From Dactylonectria macrodidyma (Eukaryota > Ascomycota > Sordariomycetes > Hypocreales > Nectriaceae), in NCBI GenBank assembly GCA_020744425.1, contig JAGMUV010000003.1:310001-374000 (forward strand): a stretch of DNA of 64,000 bases. The letters run 5' to 3'. The notes beneath the pieces are model-generated. The model searched no databases and was not told where the DNA came from. It saw nothing but the letters and a program-made list of their open reading frames with translations. Below are positions 42,886 through 54,900 of this stretch, one piece after another; position 1 is the first letter of the stretch, and each line of letters starts with the position of its first letter. The translations under genes were made by a program, and so were the position numbers.

Positions 42886-43261
42886 AACTTTTAGACGTGC
42901 TGTAGCGCATGAAGGACTGTGGAACAGCAATAGCTCGTGGAAATCCTGTTGAGCATAGCGTCTAATCTGATTCTTTTTACCAAAAAGTGATTTCAATGAT
43001 GACCCGTCGTCAGTAAGCTTGTTGGAGGTTTCGTGATCTAGGAGCAGGTTTTGCGAGAACACAATGTTCACTCTTCCGCTTGCCTCCTTTCGAAAGAAGA
43101 CGAAATTAAAACTAAAAGCCAAAATCTTTCTTTACCACGCTGGAAATGTGTTTATTAACGTGTAAAAGTGTGGCTCTTATGCATCCACTTACGCATCTGT
43201 TGTTCCAAGTGGAAATAAAATTGAGAACATTGTTATATCCTCGTTTAAAGACTTGTATCGC
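42886..43261. other. Convergent intergenic spacer
   Basis: 376 bp, AT-rich, between two convergent 3' ends; likely 3' UTRs and polyadenylation signals. No gene seen. Confidence 0.45.
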
Positions 43262-45172
43262 CTAAGCCTGGACCTTTGGAGTTTCCTCCTCGTGAGAAAT
43301 CTCGTTCTTCCCAATATTGGCTTGATACATTTCCACCGCCTTCATGGTCTTAACCGAGCCAAACTTTCTGATCGGGGCCCCACTGGCGAACAGCTGATCC
43401 ACTTCCTCCAAGGACCTTCCTTTGAGCTCGGGGATGAAGAAGAAGACCAGAATTACCATGACGATGTTTAAGGTGCCGTAAATGAAGCCAACCTTTGCCC
43501 CGAGGTTGGCGTACTGAGCGTTGATGAGATATGGTATGGTAAAGGATGTGACAAAGGTTGTGAGGACAGACACTACACAGGCGAACAGGTTTGTCTTCTC
43601 CTTCACTCGGAGAGAGGCAGTCTCGGAAACGACCACGTATGCACTATTCTGTTAGCACTATGACGCCAGATGACATGTGAAGTTGGACTTACGCTGGTGC
43701 CCAAGACATGCTGAAGAAGAAGCTGAAGAGCATGACAGAAGCCACCATGAGCCCCTTCTCAGCATCATTCAGAACCTTGATAGTTCCGGTTCCACCTAGG
43801 ATGAAGAGCCACAACGCCATGAAAGAACCGCCGACCATCAGGATAGGTCGTCGGCCGATGCCGTCAATGTAGAGCCAGACGAAGAAGATGGCAATGAGGC
43901 CCATGCAGCCGCTTATCACATTGAACAGGAATGACTTGTCGCCAAAGCCCTGAGACTGGTAGAAAACGACGCCGTACTGAGTCGCGAATGCTTGGCCGGT
44001 GATTTGCTGGCCGAACATGGCGAGAACGGCAACGGCGGTACGAATCTGCGAAAGTAGAAGGTTAGCAGTGTACATCTGAATGACATTGAGACGGTCTTGC
44101 TTACTCTATTTTCTTTGTTGAAGACCTCGGCCCAAGAGCCCTTGTGCTCGTTCTGCCAGGCGCTCTGCGAGAGAATGGCCTCCAACTCAAGTATGATCTG
44201 GTCGTCCGAGGCCTTCTTCCGCAATTTTCGGAGATTCGCCTCGGCGTCAGCGCGTCTATCCTGGCTGAGCAGCCAGCGAGGCGACTCTGGCAGCCACGGG
44301 AGCAAGAGAAAGATGGCGACGGGCATGGCAAGCTGAAGGCCAATGGGAATCATCCAGCCAGCGTCACTGTCCATGCTCTTGGTGCCGTAGGTGACGCAAG
44401 TGGAAACGAGCTGTCCGATGGATATCATGAGCTGGATTGTCGATGCGAACATGCCGCGAAGGGCTTCGGGCGTCGTCTCGGCTTGATAGATGGGGACTAC
44501 GACGATGGCCATGCCGGTCATGCCAAAGGTGATGATACGGCCGACGGTGAACATGGCGGCGTTCTGCGCAGCGGTCTGGAGGGTCACTCCGCTAGAAGAG
44601 CCAAGAAAGGCCACGTTAGATACCCCGGAGTAGGTAAATGATAGATAACTAGGTTCACTCACACGACAGAAACGATGCAGAGGGCAAGGATGCTGGCACG
44701 GCGGCCCCATTTCTCAGCAATCCAACCAGCGCTGACACAACCCTGGAGTTTTGACGTCAGCGACAATTCGATTTGGTAGTAAATTGGCGGGACAAAAGAG
44801 GCGAGACGAGACAGAAGCACATACCAGGGCTTTTCCCAGAAAAGGAGTCGCCGTCATGATGGATGAAAGCCACGCTGGAAGTGCGTATCGGCCGAGCGTC
44901 TCGTTATATTCTCCAAAACGTCGCCCGAAGCTCTGCATGGCCTGCACACCGCTAAACGTGCTGACGTCGAATCCGAAGTTGAATGCGCACAGTGACATGT
45001 AACTATAAGCCGAGGAGTAAGCATCATGGTTAACCTTGTTTGGACGCATGCTCCGTAATAGGGCTGTATGGACGGGAACGCACAACATCAGAAATACCAG
45101 CATGCCATCGAAAAGCTTCAGGCGCTGAGGAAGCGTCAAGTCCCTCCTGGGAGCAGGAGCCTCGACGGCCAT
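43262..45172 (-). CDS. MFS sugar transporter (maltose/alpha-glucoside-type)
   Basis: Six exons (45172-45084, 45002-44825, 44742-44663, 44591-44105, 44045-43693, 43643-43262) encode 522 residues with 12 predicted membrane spans. The motifs are SLCAFNFGFDVSTFSGVQ in TM1, WIAEKWGRR, VPIYQAETTPEALRG, PESPRWLLSQDRR, and FFFIPELKGRSLEEVDQLF at the end. These fit the fungal alpha-glucoside/maltose branch of the sugar porter family. The first intron (81 bp) is stop-free and in frame; without splicing it would insert 27 polar residues into TM1. It is divergent from the tandem-zinc-cluster regulator, a common layout for a transporter and its regulator. Confidence 0.92.
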
Positions 45173-45882
45173 CTTGTTGAGCCTGGGAGGGGGTTGCCGT
45201 GATTGATGAGAAATCTGAGACGGGAAGAGGTAGGTGAGGTGGATGAAATGTCGGTGCTACGGACTCGATGCTTTTCCCCTGCTTGAAGAACTGCAGGTAG
45301 TTTGCTGGCACAGCATATGATATATAAGTTTCCTGTGGCCAGCCTAGCGCCCTAGTATTCTAGCATCTCATACCCGAGCCTTGAAGGACCCAGAAACGGC
45401 CATTGTGGAGAAAGATATTCCGGGGTAGTGGTGTCACAAGCAGCTAAAATTCCGTAATGAACCTGGGGCTCAAGAGAAACTGGGGAATGGGACGAGCATA
45501 CCGGGTCTGGAGAGTCTTCAGCCAGACGCTTGGGACGGCCTAGTTCTCGACTAAGTCGTCGAGATGAGCCAGTCCAGCGCAGCGGGATGGAATCTTGCCG
45601 AGTTCCGGTGCGAAGTCCGGTGCGAAGTCCGGTTAAGTGGGTCGGATATAAAGCGCCGAGTTCCGGCGACCCCAAGCAAGTGCCGCGTCTAGTTCTTACA
45701 CACTCACACTGATACGAGTAGCCTCGGGTTGCGTGTGTCGTGGTGAGTGGAAGCTCTGACTACTCTCAGCCTTGCTGTAGCCGAATTCTCCGGGGTTTGA
45801 TCCGCTTGGACCGCTGGTCATTGCTGAGCCTCGTGTCCTGGCTCCCCATTCGGTGGGATGCCGATACGGCTGATTCATCGAG
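45173..45882. promoter_or_regulatory. Divergent promoter of sugar transporter and tandem-zinc regulator
   Basis: 710 bp gap. It holds a short tandem repeat GTTCCGGTGCGAA-GTCCGGTGCGAA-GTCCGGTTAA at about 45600-45635 with another GTTCCGG at 45659. These place several TCCGG/CCGG sites in one cluster, as expected for Zn2Cys6 binding. The inferred ligand is the adjacent regulator, but this is untested. Confidence 0.5.
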
Positions 45883-48766
45883 ATGGGCTCGTCGCCTCAG
45901 CAATCCGTCCCTGGACCATCGCAGGAAAGCCCAGTGCATCGAAAATCGTTGAGAGGTGCGGACTATCGCGTCGCAATCTACTGCACGGCCAACTTACATG
46001 AGTTCTACAGGTTGCTTGGTTTGCCGCTCCAGAAAGGTTCGTAAGCCGCGTTGCCAATTGCCATGATACCATGGTCCCCATCTATCCATCGCGTCCATGA
46101 TAACCAAGCTTCCTCCGAATTAATCTGAACATCCAATTTGTAGGTCCGTTGTGATAGGTCTCTCCCTGCGTGCCGCAACTGCAGCCGCCTAGGCGTCACT
46201 TGTCCTGGGTACGACGAACGCTGCGAGTCTGCATCCCGCGAGCAGATCCTCAAGTCTGCCCAGCACATCTTCAGAGAAGCCGGTGTCGAGAAACGCCGCG
46301 TTGGTTCCTGTGAAGAATGCCGGACAACCAAGAGCCGGTGCTCTAGAACGAGGCCGTCTTGTACGCGGTGCACATCGAGACGTTTATCATGTGTTTACCA
46401 GGGTCAGGGCAATCCTGGCCAGGGACAGCACAGAACCGGCAGCCAGAGGCCTCATATACAGGCAGGATCAGGTCAGGGTACTGCTACCTCCTCTTCGCCT
46501 CAACTTGAATATGATATGGCAGGCGTGTTTGATGTGCATGACTTTGGGCTCGAATATTGTCGGTCGGTTTGCCCCTGGCTAGTAGTCATTGCAATTTGAT
46601 CAAAGCTGACTCATCTCTAGTCTGTTCTCTGAAACCTTGCCAGAGGAACCTGCTCTGCGAAATCTTCTAGTTGATACCTACTTTTCTCGTGTACAACCCC
46701 TGAAGATGTTGTCTTTCATTCACAAGCCCACTTTTATGCACGCAATGGATCGAGCCACGATTATCCAGGACTATGGCGAACCTATGCTGTATGTCATATG
46801 TGCGTTAGGCGCGAGGCAAGTCACGACGTCCTCTCCTTAAGCCGCAAGCGGATTCTAAAAATGTGCCGCCGCAGAGTCATATTCTACGACAAGATGCAAT
46901 CGATGCCAGTCCGTCGCGGCATTGAACAGCCTATACCAGGAGAGGCCTGGGCTGAACGAGCCCGTAAAGAAGTCTTATCTGAAGTTCACTTACCTACTGT
47001 CCAACATATCATGGTCTGTGCCTCTGTTCTCTCTATTCTGACCTTGAATAGATACTAACAATGAACAGACTATGCTCTTGCTGTGCGAATATGGTTCTAG
47101 AGCCGACCAGAGCTCTCTTGTATTCGTCCTCATCGGGATATCGTTTCGATGTATCCGGTTGCTAGGACTCGACACCCCAAAATCAACCGAGGCACCACAG
47201 ACCCAAGCATGTGATGCCCTCGCCTCAGAGATAGAGAAAAGAATCGTCTGGGCATGCTATCTTTTCGACACCCTTGCTGCGTCCGGTGTGGACGCCAACT
47301 CATCATGGTTCGGTCGGTATCCCAAACTCCCGTTGCCATGTCCTGAACGAGAGTTTCTTGCACGATGCCCGTCCTCTCCTGCGCTTTTCTTGGGCGACTT
47401 TGAGGATGCTGAACGATTAGGATCCATTGTCTGCCGTCTTGATCTATCTTCATTGCTCCTGGTCTTGGTTCGACTGCGAGATCAAGTTCTTCGGTATGTG
47501 GACCGCTAGCACCTAGGCTCAATATCACATCATCTAACTAACGGCTGACCCTGGTTTTTCCAGGCTTATTCGAACTCCACCCCACCCAGATATCAGTCTC
47601 TGGGATCCTAGCTCTGAATTCATGACCATAATCCGAAAGCTGGACATCTTTTCTCAGAAGATCCCTGAAGCGTTTACCCTCACTGACCTGAACATTTATC
47701 TCCTCAAAGACCAGCGCATCCTCGGCGCTGTCTTTGAACTGCACCGGTATTTACACGCCGTCTATTTCGACCTCACGCGAGTATCCTTACCCGGCTTCAC
47801 CTTTCCTCTCGCCGCTGGGCTGCGTGATGCTCCACCCGAGTTCAAAAGACGATGCCAGGACCTTTGCCGGACGCACGCGATCGCCATGTCGAATCTTGCG
47901 CGGCAAGGCTTCTCGCATGCGCCAGTTGCGTTTGATGACGTTTTTTGCACGGCAGCAATGTTCGAAGCAGCAAAGATTCAAATCATTTACTCTTCGACCG
48001 TTGACAATAGCGTCCAGTCGGTAGAGGAGACGAAGCGAAATGTTAGGACGGCGTTGAAGCTTGCTCAGCAGTTGCAGGTGGCCCAGCAAGAAGCGAACCC
48101 ATACGTGAGTGGATATAGACTGTCAAGAAAACCAGGGGCTATTCCTAACGACTTGTTTTAGATCCGCTTGATCATCCCACTCTGTATGGTGTTCGGTCTA
48201 CGAGACATTGCCGAGGAGTGGCGACAACATCTTCAATCGTACGTCCCACCTTTCCGCCAACGCGCTTCCTCACCATACTAACTCGTACTAAAAGATCTCC
48301 CGATAACACGCCGGAAGTGACTGGCTCTGCTGATATTGATCATTTGAGCCAGATTGCTACCTTCCGAAGGGCGAGGAACCAGTTGCGCCAACATCAACTG
48401 AGCACGAGTCCGAGCACCACCCTCTCGTCTGGCCATCGCCACTCAATAGTGACGGCTTCAAGCCGAGCAGGTGTAGAGGCTCGGTCTCCGGATATAGACT
48501 CTGCGCCAAGTCTAACAATGCAACAGCAGCCACTCATCTATCAAGGGGCCGACGCAATGCATTTAGCAGTGGGTACAGCTCTTGAGTTGGGTCTTGGCCC
48601 TTCTGATGCATTAGAACCCAATATACACATGTTGGACCAAGCATCTCTTAGCGAATTTATCATGGCAGCAGATGATTTGGGAGAGTACCTGACATGGGAT
48701 ATAACGGGATCATCAGAGGTACCACCTTGGTCAAGTGTTGGTTGGCTAGAAGAGCCTCCTGGCTGA
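45883..48766 (+). CDS. Transcription factor with two tandem Zn2Cys6 clusters
   Basis: Nine exons (45883-45955, 46011-46036, 46144-46562, 46621-46815, 46875-47013, 47069-47493, 47564-48104, 48162-48238, 48295-48766) encode 788 residues. Cluster 1 has Cys at residues 26, 29, 36, 43, 46 and 53; cluster 2 at 89, 92, 99, 106, 109 and 116. Both have the exact C2C6C6C2C6C spacing. Cluster 2 and the second half of cluster 1 lie in one uninterrupted exon. A fungal-specific regulatory domain follows (FSETLPEEPALR, MLSFIHKPTF, VQHIM-TMLLLCEYGSR, IEKRIVWACYLFD). The intron 46816-46874 uses a GC donor (AG/GCAAGT). It is convergent with the arylsulfatase and divergent from the sugar transporter, suggesting local regulation. 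Confidence 0.88.
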
Positions 48767-48822
48767 ATCGTACACGTTAGAAATGCAGTCAATTGATAAA
48801 ACATACTATTTCTGTGTGATGT

Positions 48823-50643
48823 CTATCCTATATTCGGGATGACGTCTTTTAGTCTATCTGGTGTAATCTCAGGACGCCCGATGTACTTAATCCACGCGTA
48901 GGGGTCGTCCATCTCATCAAACACATTCAACAGGCCCTGCGGCTGCGTGGACAACTCTCCTGCCAATCCAACGACCCCAACATCCTTCTTGTATTCCTCC
49001 CATAGCCCCAGCATCTCCTTCAACAGCTCTTGCTTTTCCTCGGCAAGATCGTTGACTTCGCCGGGATCAGTTCGAATATTATATAGCTGCCACCTCTGCG
49101 GGCCCTTGGGTGCTGGGACAAAGGTTATCTTCCAATCGCCGCGTCGAAGTGCACCTGAACCAGCAATCTCAAAGCCCATGACATAGTCTGGTCCATGAAT
49201 GTCTGGCTTTTCCTTACCGTTTATCACGGATGGGTCAGTCGAGTTGATGAGCGCGAGGAATTTTGTCCAGCTTCGGCCTCGCAGGGGGGCAATTATTCGG
49301 CCTTGATATGTCTTTGGATGACTCAGACCGGCCATCTCGAGGAACGTAGGGACAATATCCATGACGGTGCAGAACGCATCAGTGATGATGCCCTTTGCTT
49401 GGGGAGCTGCCTCGTTACTCATGGCCGGCTTGACGATCAAGGGAACTCTACAACCTCCCTCGGTCGAGTGCATCTTGTACAGCCTCGAGGGCGCCGTAGC
49501 GGCCTGGGCCCAGCGGCACCCATACCAGACGAAGCTGTCACCTCGCCCGATGTTTTCGAGGCTGTTGTCATAATACTTTTCGATATGTGCCATGATGTCG
49601 TTGCCTACAATAGGGAGAGCTTCATAGCTAGCACCCTCGGCGCCGTTATCACTCATGAAGATGATGAGGGTGTTTTCGTACTCGCCCGTCTTCTTGAGGT
49701 GTTTCACCACGCGACCAATGTTCCAATCCATGCGGTCTACCATGCCGGCGTAGACTTCCATGGCACGGCTCGAGGCATGACGGACGTTTTCGGGAAGCTC
49801 GTCCCAGTTCTCAGGCCTGCCGTCGACAATAACAACCGGGTGAGGCGTCACTTCGGGATCGACCATGCCCAAGGCCTTGAGCTTTGCGAGACGTCGCTGC
49901 CTCAGTGCCTCTGGCCCGTCATCGTAGAAGCCACGATATTTGTCACAGACCTCCTTGGGTGCCTGAAGAGGCCAGTGAGGAGCGCTAAATGGCAGATAGG
50001 CGAAGAACGGCTGCTGCTTTTCTTCGGCACTTCGATTGTCGAGATACTCCATCATCCGATCAGCGTAGGCATCGCTGCTATAGAAGTCCTTGGGGAGAGT
50101 TCCGAGAAGCCTATCGCCCTCGGCATGTAGAGCGCGTGTGGCGGTTTCAAAGAACTTGCCTGGTTCTGTCGTAGGATCTTGATACTGGGGCTCATAGCCA
50201 TAGTGATTCGCGCAGCCAGGAAGCAGCGCGAACGACTTTTTGAAGCCGCGACGTGAAGGGAAATGCTCTGGCTTGAGACCTAGATGCCATTTGCCCGACA
50301 TGCAAGTGAAGTAGCCGCCATCGGATAGGAGTTCCGGGAGGGCGACGACGCGTTCGTTGAGATATCCTTCATGGCCGGGCTGATTCATATGAGCGGGCGA
50401 CGCGCGAGTGATTTCTTGGAGTTGACCCAGACCAGCAATGTGGTGATCAGTCCCTGTCATCAACATCGATCTGGTCGGCGAACAAGCCGCGGCGACGTGG
50501 AAATTGGTGTACCGAAGCGCGCCATGATCTGCTGCGAGGGCATCGATGTTGGGCGTCTGGATCTCGGAGCCAAAGCAGCCACAGTCGCTGAAGCCCAAGT
50601 CATCCGCTACGATGACAAGGAAATTGGGGCGTGTTGGAGCCAT
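48823..50643 (-). CDS. Arylsulfatase (sulfatase family, formylglycine type)
   Basis: Single-exon gene of 606 residues. VIVADDLGFSD near the N terminus carries metal-binding Asp residues. The activation motif is AACSPTRSMLMTG, in which the Cys of CxPxR is converted to formylglycine. GKWHLG supplies the catalytic Lys/His, and IIFMSDNGAEG the second metal-binding Asp/Asn pair. Length and motifs fit full, active arylsulfatases. There is no signal peptide, so it would act on imported or internal sulfate esters, which fits a nearby sugar-type transporter. It is tail-to-tail with the tandem-zinc regulator (56 bp apart). Exact substrate unknown. Confidence 0.93.
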   Translation of the reverse strand: MAPTRPNFLVIVADDLGFSDCGCFGSEIQTPNIDALAADHGALRYTNFHVAAACSPTRSMLMTGTDHHIAGLGQLQEITRASPAHMNQPGHEGYLNERVVALPELLSDGGYFTCMSGKWHLGLKPEHFPSRRGFKKSFALLPGCANHYGYEPQYQDPTTEPGKFFETATRALHAEGDRLLGTLPKDFYSSDAYADRMMEYLDNRSAEEKQQPFFAYLPFSAPHWPLQAPKEVCDKYRGFYDDGPEALRQRRLAKLKALGMVDPEVTPHPVVIVDGRPENWDELPENVRHASSRAMEVYAGMVDRMDWNIGRVVKHLKKTGEYENTLIIFMSDNGAEGASYEALPIVGNDIMAHIEKYYDNSLENIGRGDSFVWYGCRWAQAATAPSRLYKMHSTEGGCRVPLIVKPAMSNEAAPQAKGIITDAFCTVMDIVPTFLEMAGLSHPKTYQGRIIAPLRGRSWTKFLALINSTDPSVINGKEKPDIHGPDYVMGFEIAGSGALRRGDWKITFVPAPKGPQRWQLYNIRTDPGEVNDLAEEKQELLKEMLGLWEEYKKDVGVVGLAGELSTQPQGLLNVFDEMDDPYAWIKYIGRPEITPDRLKDVIPNIG

Positions 50644-51987
50644 TCCTGGTATAAGGATACTCGGCTCTGCTGCTCTGATGGTATGGGCCGGGGTAGTGGA
50701 TGGTGCGTACTATGCAGTCAGCTAGAGACAAAGTACACAAATGTCCTCGGTGGACTGAAACCTTGGAGGCTGGAGATTGACGGTGAAACAGGTTTGGTCG
50801 CTCGTTATGAATAAAGACGCAATTGCTGTCTCTTGACGCGTCATAAACGTAACTTCTCCGACGGACATGGGGGTTGGGTCGGTCGGAACTCGCCCTGAGC
50901 GAAACCAATGACAGGATATCATGCCATCAACTCTGTACCGAGGTCGCGTTGAGATTACCCAGTTGTCTGTCATCGCTACATTAAGCCAGTGACGATGGAG
51001 ACAGGGTGGAGAAGTTCATTCAAAGGTGCCAATGAAGATCTGAATTGCTGCATGCAGGTGTGCGAAAGCCGGCGCTAGGAATCATTTCGCAAGTCGGCCT
51101 GGCATACGCGAGGGAATGAAGCTCAGTGTGTGTGGGGTAAGATGATGGGAGCCTGCTGCAACGAGGTACGTTGCGCCCTTGCTTGTGTCAGCGCGATGTA
51201 AAGAACTTATTTCCGATACCTGAATCTTATACTAGAAACATGGACCAGCCTAATGGGTCGAAGGAAGCCCTGCAGTTTGTGGACATTGAAGCTGTTGGAG
51301 AACTCTAGATGCGGGTTCCTGGAATTTCACGGCGAGATGACTCTTATGTGGGGTCAATTATCAAGACAAGAGCAATAAGGCAATCAAAGGCATGAGAGGT
51401 AGCGGCCTAAGATGGGTCGTTCTATGTCGGATGAAAAACATCATGCACCTCATTCCTTCGGTTTACACCTTGAAGAAGGACTTCGAGCATCTTTGGCTAT
51501 GCACTGACACGCTCAAACGGCTTGCTCTCGGCCGACATGGGGCGACGAGTAACTTATTCACGGGGGAAACCCATGCCGGCCAGTCCCTTGTATCAGCCAA
51601 CCATCACATCCTAAGATCAAACACGCGACTGATGCTGCGCCCTACGACATAGCGTTTCCATTTTCCCAGGTCAATCCACCCTATCAACCACTTGAGAATC
51701 GCGGCTGTGTAGCAAGTGATGAATGCCAACGACTCACCCGCATCATTAGCGGGCAGAGCTGAACAACTTGGAGGCGCTATAGGCGCTGTGGCTTGCAGAG
51801 GCTGAGAAACAATGCAGGTCTCATATCTTCTGACTTCCCGCAGCCTGATTTCCTCTTTCCCTCGAATACCTCTTTTAAAAAAAAACCTCAAGAGCGCTGA
51901 ATTACTCGAGAATACGTCCAGCGCTCCTTCGCTATCTTGTTTGGACGCAAAGCAAAAACCACTTTGATCGGCCGTTTCGCCGCAAAA
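50644..51987. other. Divergent intergenic region
   Basis: 1.3 kb between the arylsulfatase and the ankyrin-repeat gene. Short frames on both strands lack protein character. An A run near 51880-51890 lies 100 bp before the next start codon. No repeat or RNA gene is supported. Confidence 0.4.
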
Positions 51988-54900
51988 ATGCGTTCTCGAG
52001 CAAGCCAAGCTCTATTGCTTGGCATAATTGCCTCGCTAGTCCCAGGATGCGTTGCGGTAGAATTCGACGATGACTTTGCCAATAACCTGTTCACAGACCT
52101 AGCACCGTAAGTGCATCATCCAAGATAAGTCGACTTAGTAACTGACCCCTCCAGACTCATTGCACTCTTTGGAGAAAAAGTTACGATGCAGTTCATGAGC
52201 GAGGCCACAGGCTGGTCTGACAGCTTCGCTCTAGCTATGGCCCCTCTTGGAATTCTCACCATTATCGTCAGTGCCATCAGGGTTGGTGGGCCGTCGTGGT
52301 TGAAGGCCATTATCGGCAGGGCCAGAGAGAACCTTGCGGCTGCAGAGGTCGAGCTCCTATCTTCTACGTCGAAAGAGGTCTGCGAGCTGTGGAACGGTTC
52401 TGAGATCATCCGGTCTTTGGGATCTCCTCCCGTCAGAGAGTTCATCTGTCTTGTGCCCAAGGCTAAGAACGGGACTAATTCAAACGTCGACGATAAAACG
52501 AAGATTGAATGCATCACCGCGGCAAAGGCCCAGGAACAAGGTTACCTAATTGCTCGTCAGTAAGAGCATCACAGGCACGAAGAAAGAGCTGATCGTTAGA
52601 GTAGCACCGAAAACCGCAGACGCCGAAAAGGCAGAAGTCATCTCCGTCAAAGGTCGGTAAGATAATTCAATAATCAGACAGCTCCAAAATTGACACCTCA
52701 GAGAAACAGCCAATTCTACAACGCCCAAAGCAGACAACCCTCCGACTTCTGACAAACCAGCTCCCAAAATCATTATCGCTCGTGACATATCTCCAGACGC
52801 ACCAAACATCTCCCTCAATACTCATTCTCAGAAGAGGTGGGAAGTCCGAGTCATCGCCGTCCTTGGAACCTTTCTTCAGCTGGGCGCCCTCGCTTGGTTT
52901 GGAGTCGCCACTTACTTTTTCAAGTACCCCAAGGAGGAGGAGGATGACAAGAAAAAGCTGGTTTCTAACTATGGCTTCCCATGCACCGCGGCTGGTACAG
53001 TTCTTCTCGTTATTGGTCTTCTTCTCTGCGCGGGCGTAGTAGAGGGCAGAACTGAGGAGGTCACTTACCAAACTAGAGATGGCTACGAAGCTCGCACGAT
53101 ATGGGTGCAGCAAAAAGCTACTGTGGGGGACCAAGATTTTGGCTCCTTCGCCATATTCGCCAACGAGCCCCGGACTGAGATCACAACGTCACGTCGGGCT
53201 CGAGACAACTCTCCACTCACTCCCTTGGACGGACTCATCTACGTCATTTCACTCGTCCCATTGACAAGGCTTTTGAAAAAAGTCTTCACCCGAAACACAG
53301 CAGGCAGCCAAGCCAACGTCACCACGAAGGACTCAGTACGGTTCTCCCAAACGGTTCTTGGTACTAGCCTCGGTCTCTTGGGCTACGTTGTTCAGTTCAT
53401 CGGGTTTAGGGAAATGCACTACTCAGTATCGCTTGTTCAGCTTGGAGCGGTGCTTTTCATGACAATTGCTAGGGCGTATGTTCGTCGTGGACTTGCCATC
53501 CCTCCCCAAGCCCGGCCTCTCTCCCCAGGATTTGAGCTTGAGTGGCTGGCATCAGCCATAGCGGACCGAGATGATGGTCCTTGGGGTGGTGGCTCATCTG
53601 ACGATTCCACATGCGGGAAAAGCTGGCGTATCTCCACCGGTGGTGATGCTGATTTTAAGGCTTTTAGTATGCCTGATAAACGTACCCCAAGCAAGCCGAA
53701 ACAAGAGCCTGAGAATGATCCTAAGGACGAAGCCAAGGATGAGACCATCGAGGTCAAAGACGAGCCTAAGGAGGAAAAGAAGACGGAGTCCAAGGACGGG
53801 ACTCAGCAAGCCAAAACGAACAGCAACAATCCCAGCCATCCAGATCAGCCCAAGGCCCAAATCGTCATGGTACTCCGGTCTCAACTTGCAAAACTGGCTG
53901 ACTGGCAAAGTCCGGTATTCCCTGAAGCAAACTCGCTCGTCAGGGCCATTGAGGCTGTGATGAAGACGCTGTTTTCCGAAGCCACCCAAGGCATCTTCCT
54001 ATGGTCTTTGCAAGCAAGATACGGAGAATTTACCCCTGCAACAATTAACATCAGTTTGAAACGCGAGAACGGGAACTGGACAGTCAATCGACATGAGGTG
54101 GAGGCAGTACTGTCGCTCTGGCTTTGTTCTCTCCATGAGAAGCAGAGTGTAAAGGCACCCCTGAATGGAGAAGACGTTAATTCTGGCCCCACAGACCCGC
54201 CAAATCTACGTCTTCTGGGCCGGGATACGCTACAGCTCCGCCGTGATCTTCGGTGGTGGATGCCCCGGGATATAAGACCAGCCATCGGCGTCACAGAGGG
54301 CACTCAGGGTCCCCTGAAAGTGCAGAGATCGAGAATCGTTGGGCAAGGAAGAGGCGTTCCGACGTGTTGCAATGAGATTTCAATGACAGCGATCACATCA
54401 TTTTGGAGATCAGAGCTTGGTCACGACGCTTACGATCCGACTGATGACAAAGTCATCGGTGACGCTTTCTTGGCGACAGAGTCATTCATGTCGCAAAAGT
54501 CTCTTTTCGCTCTGGACTTATTTTCGTCCTTTATGGGGGCAGCGGCGAAGACATTGACAGAGCCTATCGATGGTCAAGCAGAGGTTCGGCCTAACGATAC
54601 TAAGGGTGTTGACTCCTGGAATTCTTTCACTCTGCATAACCAGCTGCTCGCAACGATGGCCAATGAGATCCACAGCACTGGCTTGGGGGATCTCACCGAG
54701 ATCTACGCAAGCATCATTCCACCACTAAGCAAAGAGAACAAGCTTCCACTGGTCGACAGCATTATTGAGTTAGCTCGGGACCACGCGAAGCCTTATGAGC
54801 GACAGGGAGATATGATGAAAGCGTCTGATTACTACATATGGCTGTTGAGAACAGCAAACACCTTTCCAATCGACAGCAACATCGCTGCTAAGGCTACTGC

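Noticed and set aside
49195..50130. 311-codon open frame on the plus strand
   Set aside because: It is fully antisense to the arylsulfatase with intact catalytic motifs and has no recognisable features of its own.
52541..52574. 34-bp intron alternative in the ankyrin-repeat gene
   Set aside because: It would keep the frame, but it is too short to be spliced normally; a longer intron with a weak donor was preferred and flagged as uncertain.
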